From a virus: a stretch of DNA of 40,838 bases. The stretch is from positions 1-40,838 of the IMG/VR virus record IMGVR_UViG_3300037245_004337, one strand, 5' to 3'. Position 1 is the first letter of the stretch. The number at the start of each line of letters is the position of its first letter. A program made the translations under genes and the position numbers. The notes under the pieces are model-generated. The model saw nothing but the letters and a program-made list of their open reading frames with translations, ran no database searches and was not told the origin of the DNA. Of the stretch, positions 7,788 through 15,688 are shown in pieces.

Positions 7788-9793
7788 TGGCACTTCCACT
7801 CCCTGCAGGATATGTTTTGGTTGAAGATGATTTTGTGCCAGATAATACATTGGCCCCCATTCCTACGGGTTATGTTTTGGTCGATGAGGAGCCCACTGCT
7901 TTAGATTATGGAAAAGGACTGCTTGATGTAGGTGCGACTTTGGGTTCTGGTGTTCTTCATGCGGCATCGGGGGCTACAGCAGGTCTTATAGGGCTTGCTG
8001 AGGCGGCCATATCGGATGAAATTTCAATAGAAGACCTGGATGAAGCAAAAAAAAGGTATGACGTTGTTACCAGTAAAGCCTATGCTCCGCAAACTAAGGA
8101 AGGGAAAGAACTTCTTCAGGCATTAGGGGGTCTTGCAGAAAATGTTGTAGATGGAGCTAATTTTGTGGCGGCTCCTTATGCGGCACTGACTGAACTCATA
8201 GCGGGCCAGGGTTTCGATCAGGCGGTAAAGACATTAGATATGGTTTTAAATGAGGGCATGGGTGCCACATTAGAAAAACGGATTGGAGAAGAATCTGGGA
8301 GTGAAGTGGCAGGTAGATTTGCCTCTTATCTTCCGGCGGCGGCTGAATTAATTTTTGGCGCAAAGGGAGCAACAAAAGCGGCTTCCTCTGCCAAAAAGGG
8401 TGCTGAAGCTGTATCTGATATAGCATCTGACGTTGCTTCTGAAGTGGGTGATGTGGTTTCTGATGTCGGCAATGTGGTTTCTGATGTGGCTTCTAATGTC
8501 GGTGATGTTGTCAGTGATATATCAAAAATACGTCCGCGTCAGAGCCCTCTTCAGCAAGAAACAGCAACCGCTATTGAAGGCGGCCTTACCGATACAGTTT
8601 CCGCCCCTTTCAAAGTTGCTGAAGCGCCCACGGCAAAAACAAGATTCGGCGAAAAATTATTCGAAAGGACGGGGGCTAATATCCCGCGATTAGCGGCTGA
8701 TCCAAAAGCGGTTGCTGTTATTGATCAGGGTTTTGACCCTGCAGTCGTTGCTTTAACCAAGCATGCGGATAAAGCTGACAATACAGCTTTTAGAAAAATG
8801 GTAGATATTCGATCAAAGGGAATTCAGAGTGCGCGTTATGCCGCCTTAAATCGATCGACTGATGTAGTGGGCGATACTGTAATGAACCGCTACAGGATCG
8901 TCGACAGAACGAACAGAGAGGCGGGAAAAAGATTAGACGTTGTAGCAAGAAATGAATTAAAGGGTCAGCGCGTTGACTTTAAGCCTGCCATATCAAGCTT
9001 TGTTGATGACCTAAAAGATATGGGTGTAAATTTGGGGCGAGGAGAAGGCGGTTCTTTGAGGCCCTATTACAAAGGATCGGACATTGAAGGCCTGCAAGAT
9101 GTTCAAAAAATAATCGACAATGTAGTAACAAGATTAAGAAGCCCCTCTTCTTTGGACGCGTATCAACTGCATCAAACAAAACGGTATTTGGATGCCAATC
9201 TGGATTACGCGAAACAGACGGGCGGATTAGCTGGCCGAGTAGGCATGACGATTAAAAATTTAAGGCATAATATTGATCAAATATTAGATGAGAATTTTCC
9301 TCTCTATGATCAGGTTAATACGCGTTATGCGGACACTATTAACGCGAAGAATAATTTCCAGCTCGCTATGGGTAGAAAGATGGACCTTGGTGGAGAAAAG
9401 GCTAGTCAGGCTGTGGGCACTGCTTTGCGGCGAGCCCTGGGGAATGCCCAGTCACGTATATCGCTTCAAGATGCGTTTGAAGAGCTAGAAAAAATTGCAA
9501 AAAAATATGGCGATATAGATGATCCTGCGTTAAAAGGTAACTTGATCGATCAACTAATATTTTCAGACGAGCTGGATACTGTGCTGGGTCCTTCCGCCAG
9601 GACATCATTTCAATCTGAGACGAGCAAGGCGGTTAAAGCGGCAACGCGGGGTGCTCGGGATTCCAAAGGAATGATTATGGCTGCAGTTGAAGAAATAGTA
9701 GAGGGCATGGGCACCTCAAAGAACCGAACAGAAGCAGTTAAAGCAATGCGTAAATTATTAGCTGAAAGCAATAATCTCAAAGGAGGTAAATAA
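7787..9793 (+). CDS. Putative ejection protein, gp16-position (668 aa)
   Basis: The protein opens with two copies of a GYVLV(E/D)(D/E) motif (residues 8-14 and 28-34). A glycine/alanine-rich hydrophobic stretch (about 45-80) follows that could cross or contact a membrane. Residues about 205-250 are a run of 'SDVxxxVxDV' units likely to form an amphipathic helix. The rest is charged and helical. The last and largest protein of a podovirus ejection cassette often contacts the inner membrane, as P22 gp16 (609 residues) does; that parallel rests on position and length. Starts in a TAATG overlap. Its end provides a perfect AGGAGG ribosome site for the next gene. Confidence 0.65.
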   Translation: MALPLPAGYVLVEDDFVPDNTLAPIPTGYVLVDEEPTALDYGKGLLDVGATLGSGVLHAASGATAGLIGLAEAAISDEISIEDLDEAKKRYDVVTSKAYAPQTKEGKELLQALGGLAENVVDGANFVAAPYAALTELIAGQGFDQAVKTLDMVLNEGMGATLEKRIGEESGSEVAGRFASYLPAAAELIFGAKGATKAASSAKKGAEAVSDIASDVASEVGDVVSDVGNVVSDVASNVGDVVSDISKIRPRQSPLQQETATAIEGGLTDTVSAPFKVAEAPTAKTRFGEKLFERTGANIPRLAADPKAVAVIDQGFDPAVVALTKHADKADNTAFRKMVDIRSKGIQSARYAALNRSTDVVGDTVMNRYRIVDRTNREAGKRLDVVARNELKGQRVDFKPAISSFVDDLKDMGVNLGRGEGGSLRPYYKGSDIEGLQDVQKIIDNVVTRLRSPSSLDAYQLHQTKRYLDANLDYAKQTGGLAGRVGMTIKNLRHNIDQILDENFPLYDQVNTRYADTINAKNNFQLAMGRKMDLGGEKASQAVGTALRRALGNAQSRISLQDAFEELEKIAKKYGDIDDPALKGNLIDQLIFSDELDTVLGPSARTSFQSETSKAVKAATRGARDSKGMIMAAVEEIVEGMGTSKNRTEAVKAMRKLLAESNNLKGGK

Positions 9794-10878
9794 TGGGCCG
9801 TTTTGTTAATGCTGCACCTCAATATATTGATACTGATGGAAGTCCTTTAAGCGGGGGTCAGTTGTTTTTTTATGTTACGGATACCTCTGGGCTAAATGAC
9901 ACCTATACGGATTCATCATTAGGCACCGCAAACTCAAATCCTGTTATTCTTGATACTTCAGGTACCATCCCTGATGTTTATTTAGACCCAGGGGTTATTT
10001 ATCGTGTGCAGATTCTGCGGGCAAACGGGACACTTTTTGACGATAAAAACGATATTGTCGGGCTCAATGATTCGGGCATTGATGTGCTAGGTGGCCTACC
10101 AGAGTGGAATAGTACTGTTAACTATACCATCCCTGATGTGGTCATTCGCAATTCATCGCTGTATGAGTCGATTTCAGCGGGCACGAATTTCGATCCTTTA
10201 ACAAATCCCTCCCATTGGTCACAATTTACTCATCTCAAAATATGGAATACCGCCGAAACTTATGCGTTGAACGACATTGTCCAGCAGGACGGAATTATTT
10301 ATCGCAGCCGAACAGGGACGAGTAATCAGGGGAAAAGCCCAGACGCCAATACGGATTTTTGGGCGAATACTTCGGGTATTGGTGAGCAAACAATTTATCT
10401 TCCGGCGCGTGCGATGGTGCCAACATTGTCTGATGGCGCACTTCAAGGAAGCTCAGCGACCCTAACGGGTATTACACTTTCGACACTCGATTTTGATCCA
10501 GATTTAAAAGAATTTGCGCAGTTTGATATTGAATTTCCTGATAGTTGGGACGGAGGCACTGTTGAGCTACATATCGACTGGTCAACCACTTCCTCAAGTA
10601 CCCTTAATGTTATTTGGGATTTTCAGACGACTTTTGTCACGGCTGATGCCTCTTTTGAGCAGACTTTTGGCGCGGTGTCTTCTGTAACTCAGGCCAACAT
10701 AGGCGCAAAAGTCAGGAATGAGTCAGCAGCCGTGTCTTTAACAACTAACGCAGCAGCAGGCGATCTCATATTTTTCCAAATTTCTCGGGATGCGGCGAAT
10801 GTTCTTGATACTTTACCTGCTGACGCTCGAATACATTCCGCTTTTATTAGATATAACACAGTGAGTTCAACAGACTAA
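9793..10878 (+). CDS. Tail fibre/spike with P22-tailspike-like head-binding domain and sugar-binding modules
   Basis: Residues 1-95 (FVNAAPQYIDTDGSPLSGGQ, TANSNPVILDTSG, DVYLDPGVIYRVQ) match the head-binding domain of P22 tailspike, which anchors the spike to the gp4/gp10 tail hub. Residues 103-145 and 149-190 are two repeats with the pattern W...TY...DIV...G..Y.S...N...P......W, as in type 3 chitin/carbohydrate-binding modules. Residues 200-361 form a beta-sandwich domain common in phage fibres (LDFDPDLKEFAQFDI, SWDGGTVE, GDLIFFQISRD). There is no beta-helix enzyme body, so it looks like an anchor that binds rather than cleaves. AGGAGG lies five bases upstream of the TAATG start. Confidence 0.8.
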   Translation: MGRFVNAAPQYIDTDGSPLSGGQLFFYVTDTSGLNDTYTDSSLGTANSNPVILDTSGTIPDVYLDPGVIYRVQILRANGTLFDDKNDIVGLNDSGIDVLGGLPEWNSTVNYTIPDVVIRNSSLYESISAGTNFDPLTNPSHWSQFTHLKIWNTAETYALNDIVQQDGIIYRSRTGTSNQGKSPDANTDFWANTSGIGEQTIYLPARAMVPTLSDGALQGSSATLTGITLSTLDFDPDLKEFAQFDIEFPDSWDGGTVELHIDWSTTSSSTLNVIWDFQTTFVTADASFEQTFGAVSSVTQANIGAKVRNESAAVSLTTNAAAGDLIFFQISRDAANVLDTLPADARIHSAFIRYNTVSSTD

Positions 10879-12002
10879 TGTTATCACTAACGAATTTAAT
10901 AGGGTTTGGAGCGGTCCAATTCCCCGTTAGCCCTCCTGGAGAATTATGGAGTACAGGAAATAATAGTTCCGGCCAATTAGGTTTGGGTGATGATATAGCT
11001 GAAGTTGTATTAACTCAAACTAGCCCCGTTGCAACATGGGAGGATGTTACTTGTGGACAAAGTTTTGCTATAGCCCTAATGAGTAACGCCACAATATGGA
11101 GCACTGGACATAATAATTCTGGTCAATTAGGCCAAGGTAATAGTGGTGCTGGTACCGATCTGGATGTTTTTACTAAAATCGGCTCAGCATCGGACTGGGC
11201 AAGCATTTCAGCCGGAACAGAACATGCGCTTGCTGTCACCACGGGGGGCACATTATGGAGCACCGGATTAAATGGAGATGGTCAATTAGGTCAGGGTAAT
11301 TTCGGTACCGATGCAGATACTTTTACCCTAGTCACCGGTTCTACGATCTGGGAAAGTGTTGCAGCTGGGGGTGCCTTTTCTTTAGCCATAAGAACGAATG
11401 GCACATTATGGAGTTGTGGAGATAATGATAACGGCCAATTGGGTCAGGGGGATTTTGATGACATAAACACTTTTGCCCAAGTCGGAAGTGCTACGGATTG
11501 GGATAAAATTGCGGCTGGCAATGAGCATTCTTTAGCGATAAACGACGACGGTGAATTATTTGCTTGCGGGGATAATAATTCTGGTGAGTTGGGACTGGGG
11601 CCAGGGGTGCTTGATCAAAATAGTTTTGTCCAGGTGGGCGTTGAGACTGATTGGGCTGATGTAGCTGCTGGCCTCTTTTTTTCTTTAGCCCTAAAATCGA
11701 CAGGCACATTATGGGCTTGTGGATTAAATAGTAGCGGGCAATTAGGTCTGGGTGATGCAACTTCCCGAAATGTCTTTACCCAAGTTGGCGAAGAAACAAA
11801 TTGGGCAAAGATTTCAGCAGGCACATTTTTTTCTTTAGCCATAAAAGAGGACGGCACATTATGGGCCACCGGAAGTAATGGTTCTGGCCAATTAGGTTTG
11901 GGTGAGAAAGGGAGTCAGGTTTCGTTTACGAATGTAGAGAGTAGAAATACCTGGGACGTTATTGCCGCAGGCGCAGATTTTACCCAGGCTATATCACTAT
12001 GA
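10878..12002 (+). CDS. Free-standing seven-repeat RCC1 beta-propeller protein
   Basis: After about 22 N-terminal residues (MLSLTNLIGFGAV), residues 23-374 are seven near-regular repeats of about 50 residues. Each starts LWSTGxNxSGQLGLG, carries F(T/A)QVG and a conserved W, and ends AAGxxFSLAIxxDGT. Seven such units give a complete RCC1-type propeller. RCC1 is best known as a eukaryotic Ran exchange factor, but bacterial and phage members act mainly as binding surfaces; no nucleotide-exchange role is implied. The gene is coupled to the head-binding fibre upstream (TAATG) and the gp10-like gene downstream (ATGA), so the product is probably on the tail tip. It may bind the receptor or block co-infection; both ideas are inference. 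Confidence 0.85.
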   Translation: MLSLTNLIGFGAVQFPVSPPGELWSTGNNSSGQLGLGDDIAEVVLTQTSPVATWEDVTCGQSFAIALMSNATIWSTGHNNSGQLGQGNSGAGTDLDVFTKIGSASDWASISAGTEHALAVTTGGTLWSTGLNGDGQLGQGNFGTDADTFTLVTGSTIWESVAAGGAFSLAIRTNGTLWSCGDNDNGQLGQGDFDDINTFAQVGSATDWDKIAAGNEHSLAINDDGELFACGDNNSGELGLGPGVLDQNSFVQVGVETDWADVAAGLFFSLALKSTGTLWACGLNSSGQLGLGDATSRNVFTQVGEETNWAKISAGTFFSLAIKEDGTLWATGSNGSGQLGLGEKGSQVSFTNVESRNTWDVIAAGADFTQAISL

Positions 12003-13444
12003 CGCAAATACCTCTAGGTAGCGGTTTTTATCAGTCTGTATCGCCCATAATTTCTAATCAGCTCTGCACAAATTGGTACCCCAATTATCCGCAATCAACT
12101 GCGCTTGCCAGCCAGTCCTTGATTCCTACACCAGGTATTGAACTATTAACAACAACGACAACGGCGAACGCGCCTTCCCGAGGCGGTATTGTTTTTAATG
12201 GTCAGCCTTATCAGGTCAATGGAAATATTCTTTACCGTATAGATGAAATCATCAATAAGAACGTTAAAACCTATGAGGCTATTGAGTTAGGCACAATAGT
12301 CGGTGAAGGGCGCGTATCGTTGTCTAAAAACAATACGCAAATATGTATTGTTGTCCCTAATTCGGTAGCCTATATCTTTAGTGAAAAGACAGGTCTGGTG
12401 GAAATTACAGACACGGGTTTTTTAGGCCCTGCGAATGTTGTGGTTTATTTGGGCGGTTATTTTATCTTTGCGACTGAAACCCTCTTATTTGCCTCTAACC
12501 TGAATGATGGATTAAATTTTAATGCTCTGGATAATACTGGTGCAGAGGTTGACCCAGATAATATTGTCACCTTGCATGTTTATAAAAATCAGCTTTATGT
12601 CTTAGGTGTCGATACCACAGAAGTCTTTGAGAATGTGGGAAATCCAACGGGTTTTCCTCTTCAGAGGGTCGAGGGTTTTATCATTGATAAAGGCGTTGTG
12701 GGTGCCTTTGCGGTGGCTGACTTTCAAGACTCCTTTGTCTTTGTAGGCAGTGGAGTGAACGAGCAGCCTGCGGTCTGGAGGGTGCGTGGTAGTGAGCCTG
12801 AAAAAATATCCTCTACTGCCGTGGATACCGCGATTGATCAGCTTACAGCGACGCAGTTAGCTAGCACGATAGCATTGAGTTATGCCCAGGAGGGTGCTTA
12901 TTTTGCCATTTTTTCTTTTATCGAAGACACATTTGCCTTTGATTCTACGGCCTCAACAATGGCTGAACGACCCATTTGGCATAAACGTGAAAGCATTATC
13001 GGTACCAATACCCAAAAATGGCGCGTGATTAGTGTGTTAGAAGCCTATGGTCGTCTGATTGTGGGTGATACGATCAGTGCTGATATTGGTGCTCTTAATT
13101 TGGATTTGAACCAGGAATATGGTGTCAGGGTAAGTAGAGAATGGTCGTCACCACCCATTGCCAAAGAAGATTTAAGGCGCATATTTCTGAAGCAATTGAT
13201 GGTAACAGTTGATCCTGGCTTGGCGTCTTCGGGCGATGATCCGATCTTGAGGATGTCTATCTCAGATGATGGAGGAAAAACTTACAGTAATGAGGTGGGA
13301 CGCTCTATGGGGCTTACCGGCGAGCGCGATACTCTGATGATATGGAACCGCCTGGGCAGCTATACCCGTTATTTCAATGTACGCTTACGCTTTAGCGGTG
13401 ACAATCGTTGTGTGATGAGTCGTATTGATGCGATGTGGGCATAA
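11999..13444 (+). CDS. P22 gp10-like packaged-DNA stabilisation / tail hub protein
   Basis: The 481-residue protein (P22 gp10 is 472) begins MTQIPLGSGFYQSVSPI and carries NWYPNYPQ and LIPTPGIELL. It continues with six-bladed-propeller-like strand patterns (GGIVFNGQPYQVNGNILYRI, DKGVVGAFAVADFQDSFVFVG) and ends with the typical DDGGKTYSNEVGR, RLGSYTRYFNVRLR and SRIDAMWA. Proteins of this family form the tail hub that closes the portal channel after gp4 has bound. Overlaps the RCC1 gene by ATGA and the following small gene by TAATG. Homology is recognised from motifs; the function comes from P22. Confidence 0.85.
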   Translation: MTQIPLGSGFYQSVSPIISNQLCTNWYPNYPQSTALASQSLIPTPGIELLTTTTTANAPSRGGIVFNGQPYQVNGNILYRIDEIINKNVKTYEAIELGTIVGEGRVSLSKNNTQICIVVPNSVAYIFSEKTGLVEITDTGFLGPANVVVYLGGYFIFATETLLFASNLNDGLNFNALDNTGAEVDPDNIVTLHVYKNQLYVLGVDTTEVFENVGNPTGFPLQRVEGFIIDKGVVGAFAVADFQDSFVFVGSGVNEQPAVWRVRGSEPEKISSTAVDTAIDQLTATQLASTIALSYAQEGAYFAIFSFIEDTFAFDSTASTMAERPIWHKRESIIGTNTQKWRVISVLEAYGRLIVGDTISADIGALNLDLNQEYGVRVSREWSSPPIAKEDLRRIFLKQLMVTVDPGLASSGDDPILRMSISDDGGKTYSNEVGRSMGLTGERDTLMIWNRLGSYTRYFNVRLRFSGDNRCVMSRIDAMWA

Positions 13445-13689
13445 TGGCTAAGATTATTTCACCTGGACGTAACCGTGCGATCATCGATGATGTCGACAAG
13501 CCCACTCAGCAAGTTACAACTTGGATGCAGGCTGTTTCACGAGGAGCACAGCTCCTGGAGGGTGAAGGCTCCCCTGAGAATATTCAGGAGGGTTTTCTAG
13601 GTTGGGATTATTTTGATAAGACCAATCTTATCTTTTATAAGAAATCCACAGCCGGTGGTAAAAACGGTTGGATACAGATGAATACCTAG
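13444..13689 (+). CDS. Small conserved tail-associated protein (81 aa)
   Basis: I start it at ATG 13444 in the TAATG overlap with the gp10-like gene. The product has the pattern GxGSPENIQ..F.G..Y.D......L.FYKK...GGKNGW, common in short phage virion proteins that sit after gp10-like genes. It occupies the slot of the P22 tail needle gp26, but it is far shorter (gp26 is 233 residues) and has no long coiled coil, so I do not call it a needle. It is the last gene of the late region, and its stop overlaps the stop of the convergent HNH gene. Confidence 0.65.
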   Translation: MAKIISPGRNRAIIDDVDKPTQQVTTWMQAVSRGAQLLEGEGSPENIQEGFLGWDYFDKTNLIFYKKSTAGGKNGWIQMNT

Positions 13690-14138
13690 TGTTCCACGTT
13701 CAACATTTTATCGTAACCCTTTGATTTGGTATAATATATTGTTTTCCTGGCACACTTATATTTCTTAGCCAAAAGTGGAGCAGACAAATTTGAGAGCTGT
13801 ATTTCTCTTTTTTGCATGGAGGATAAATGCTTAAATGTCTTTGCTGTTCGTCCTTTTTTAGCCATGTCTAGCATGTTCTCTGCATGGGTTCCTAGAAATA
13901 GGTGATCCGGGTTCACGCAACCGGGGTTGTCGCAGGTATGACAGACACATAATCCCTCTGGAATAGGGTCCTTATAAAGTTCATAAGCCTTTCGGTTGGC
14001 GCGCCCCATATAGTGACCATTCCATATTTGACCATAGCCATCTGACCCTGTAGCACCAATCCACCACCAGCATGCAGTTTCAGGAATGGTAATCCATTTT
14101 TTATCAAACCGTTCTATATATTCTTTAGTAGAAATCAT
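13686..14138 (-). CDS. HNH endonuclease (free-standing, homing-type) with C-terminal HTH
   Basis: From ATG 14138 (in an ATGA overlap) the protein is 150 residues. It has W24-W26 and RANRKAYELY upstream of the nuclease core CHTCDNPGCVNPDHLFLGTHAENM. C66, C69 and C74 form a zinc knuckle, and H67, N76 and H79/H85 are the HNH catalytic and metal residues. The last 50 residues (QLSNLSAPLLAKKYKCARKTIYYT) read as a helix-turn-helix that would give DNA specificity. It is the last gene of the minus operon and converges on the late region with overlapping stops. It may be a selfish homing enzyme or may aid packaging. Confidence 0.88.
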   Translation of the reverse strand: MISTKEYIERFDKKWITIPETACWWWIGATGSDGYGQIWNGHYMGRANRKAYELYKDPIPEGLCVCHTCDNPGCVNPDHLFLGTHAENMLDMAKKGRTAKTFKHLSSMQKREIQLSNLSAPLLAKKYKCARKTIYYTKSKGYDKMLNVEH

Positions 14139-14554
14139 TTTATTTCCAGCCACCTAACCGCGCCATCCTTTTGGAGTGTAAGAATCAATCCTTCTAAAAA
14201 GTTTTTCTTGGCTTCTTCGATCGTCATGCCACAACCGGCGTAATCTATCTCTATCGCCTGTGCAAAATACCCGTCGCCATCTTTTTCTATCGATACATTA
14301 AGCGTTCCGAAAAAAGGCTTGTTAGGGCGTTTTCCGAGATCCGCGCAATCCGCCAGGTATTCATCAACCGCTTCTATGAACGCATCTTTTAGAGCTCCCA
14401 AGGTGTCAGCCTCGTAACTAATCATGTCTCTGATAAACAGTATTTTCCCGTGAAGGACGCCGTCTACGACGGAGGCTTCTATTGATCCGCGATAGTTTGC
14501 GTGGCTCATCATGCCAAACGTGTGGCTCTCCCGAATTTCATTATCGTTCTTCAT
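14135..14554 (-). CDS. HicB-like protein with two tandem HicB-type folds, no toxin partner
   Basis: Starts at ATG 14554 inside the stop of the upstream gene. Residues about 20-90 (YRGSIEASVVDGVLHGKILFI, ADTLGALKDAFIEAVDEYLADC, KRPNKPFFGTLNV) match the HicB antitoxin N-terminal fold. Residues 90-139 (SIEKDGDGYFAQAIEIDYAGCG, TIEEAKKNFLEGL) look like a second, differently related HicB fold. The ribbon-helix-helix DNA-binding tail usual in HicB is absent, and no HicA-like gene is adjacent. It could neutralise a host HicA toxin, giving the phage an anti-defence or anti-abortive-infection role, but that is inference. Confidence 0.7.
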   Translation of the reverse strand: MKNDNEIRESHTFGMMSHANYRGSIEASVVDGVLHGKILFIRDMISYEADTLGALKDAFIEAVDEYLADCADLGKRPNKPFFGTLNVSIEKDGDGYFAQAIEIDYAGCGMTIEEAKKNFLEGLILTLQKDGAVRWLEIK

Positions 14555-15225
14555 GAGTCTATCTTCCCACAAGGATTGCCCTGTGAATCTTTCATGGTGC
14601 CATTGGGGGTCATCTCAGGAATGTTGGTAAGCACGGGGTCTCTCAAGTCGCCACCATTGTCCATGCTGCCTGTTAATTTGACATAAAGCCGACACCCTGG
14701 GGTTACATAGTACGTTCTGTGCTTTGTGTTCCCCATTTTTATGTGAAGCCTATAGGCTGCAGGGGCGGGCACCACAAAATCCACAGCGTCATTGCCGACC
14801 ATCTTGTAGTCGGTTTTTTGATCTGTGCTGGTTGAGATAGGAGGAGCGTCTGGGCCTACACCCTCCTCGGTACCCCCTGTGGCGTAGTTTATAGGATAGC
14901 CCGCCGGTTGTGAGTCTTCATCCAAGCCAGTCAGCTCTGATGTAACCTTAAGGTCTGTTCCATCTTCTACGGTGAAGTGGAGAATTCCGCATTTACTTGG
15001 GTGATTTATGCAATATGGATCAACTGTGTAGAGTCCATTGTCTGGTGTAGGCGCATCCCCGCCATAGGGGTAGATGTAATCAGACTCTCCATCGTCGTCA
15101 CTGCCTAACTGTCCACTGCCATAAATATCAATTAAAAAGCCAATAGCCATACCACCAGCCACACCAATAGTAGCGCAAAAAGCCACTCTTCTTGCGAAGT
15201 CCAGTATCGTTTTACGTTTAATCAT
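14551..15225 (-). CDS. Membrane-anchored hypothetical protein (224 aa)
   Basis: ATG 15225 has GGAGAA eight bases upstream. Residues 1-10 are basic (MIKRKTILDF), and residues 12-36 form one hydrophobic segment (RVAFCATIGVAGGMAIGFLI). A long polar, Asp/Gly/Pro-rich part with four or five cysteines follows, so the likely topology is one anchor with an outside domain. There is no lipobox or enzyme motif. It is coupled to the HicB-like gene (ATGA). I do not recognise the family. The position next to the lipoprotein and the 29-residue membrane peptide suggests envelope work, such as lysis or superinfection control. Confidence 0.65.
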   Translation of the reverse strand: MIKRKTILDFARRVAFCATIGVAGGMAIGFLIDIYGSGQLGSDDDGESDYIYPYGGDAPTPDNGLYTVDPYCINHPSKCGILHFTVEDGTDLKVTSELTGLDEDSQPAGYPINYATGGTEEGVGPDAPPISTSTDQKTDYKMVGNDAVDFVVPAPAAYRLHIKMGNTKHRTYYVTPGCRLYVKLTGSMDNGGDLRDPVLTNIPEMTPNGTMKDSQGNPCGKIDS

Positions 15226-15247
15226 TTTCTTTTCTCCAAAAAAAACA

Positions 15248-15523
15248 TTAATGGCAGGTAAATATCACTACGCCTGCAGTCCGAGTGCGGCTTGATGGCA
15301 CCTTCATATGCCCTTCTGAGATGAGCACAAATTCGCTTGTCTCGTTTTTAGCCTGACAGATTTTCCGTGCTTCGGCGACGCAGACAAGCTGGTTATAGGG
15401 CTTTTTACAGGTCAGCCTGTTAATGACGCCGTCACGCGTGTGGATCATTGGACCCAAGGTGCTCCGGTCTATCGTTCCGCAGGCGGCGACAAGCATAAAA
15501 ATTAACGCTGTGAATATTTTCAC
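15248..15523 (-). CDS. Small phage lipoprotein (91 aa)
   Basis: I place the start at GTG 15523, behind GGAG with a six-base gap. The product then opens MKIFTALIFMLVAAC, a textbook lipoprotein signal with lipobox LVAAC. The longer reading from 15574 has no ribosome site. The mature part (about 75 residues) has several Cys and ends with VVIFTCH. Its GTG overlaps the stop of an upstream 29-residue membrane peptide (GTGA). A membrane peptide plus an outer-membrane lipoprotein is the shape of a two-component spanin, but the partner is far too short and this protein is not proline-rich, so the lysis role is only a possibility. Confidence 0.7.
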   Translation of the reverse strand: MKIFTALIFMLVAACGTIDRSTLGPMIHTRDGVINRLTCKKPYNQLVCVAEARKICQAKNETSEFVLISEGHMKVPSSRTRTAGVVIFTCH

Positions 15524-15609
15524 GATTGACTCCAGAAGTAATAGGCGATGCCAGCATAAAAAGTGATCAAGCACAGGACAACTATTTTATCTCTGTCATA
15601 ATTCTTCAT
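15520..15609 (-). CDS. 29-residue single-pass membrane peptide
   Basis: ATG 15609 with GGATG seven bases upstream. The product has a charged head (KNYDRDK), one hydrophobic segment of about 18 residues (IVVLCLITFYAGIAYYFW) and a short polar tail. Its TGA overlaps the GTG of the lipoprotein gene, so translation of the two is linked. It might be a holin-like, pinholin-like or spanin-linked peptide; too little sequence exists to decide. It is supported by the ribosome site, the overlap and the clean membrane-segment pattern. Confidence 0.5.
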   Translation of the reverse strand: MKNYDRDKIVVLCLITFYAGIAYYFWSQS

Positions 15610-15644
15610 GATATTCATCCTGTATTAAATTAAATTTAATCTTC

Positions 15645-15677
15645 ATACCCTAACCTGGTATCGGCAGGTTAGGGTAT
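15645..15677. promoter_or_regulatory. Intercistronic RNA hairpin A (13-bp perfect stem, 7-nt loop)
   Basis: ATACCCTAACCTG and CAGGTTAGGGTAT pair perfectly around loop GTATCGG. It lies between the SPFH gene and the 29-residue peptide gene of the minus operon. It lacks a clear T-run on either side. Its core (CCTG, loop GTATCRG, CAGG) is shared with the hairpin at 17753-17779 while the outer stem bases differ and still pair. Confidence 0.75.
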
Positions 15678-15688
15678 TCTTCTATCTC

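Noticed and set aside
13444-13689. P22 gp26-type tail needle
   Set aside because: The position fits, but at 81 residues with no long coiled coil it is too short for a needle.
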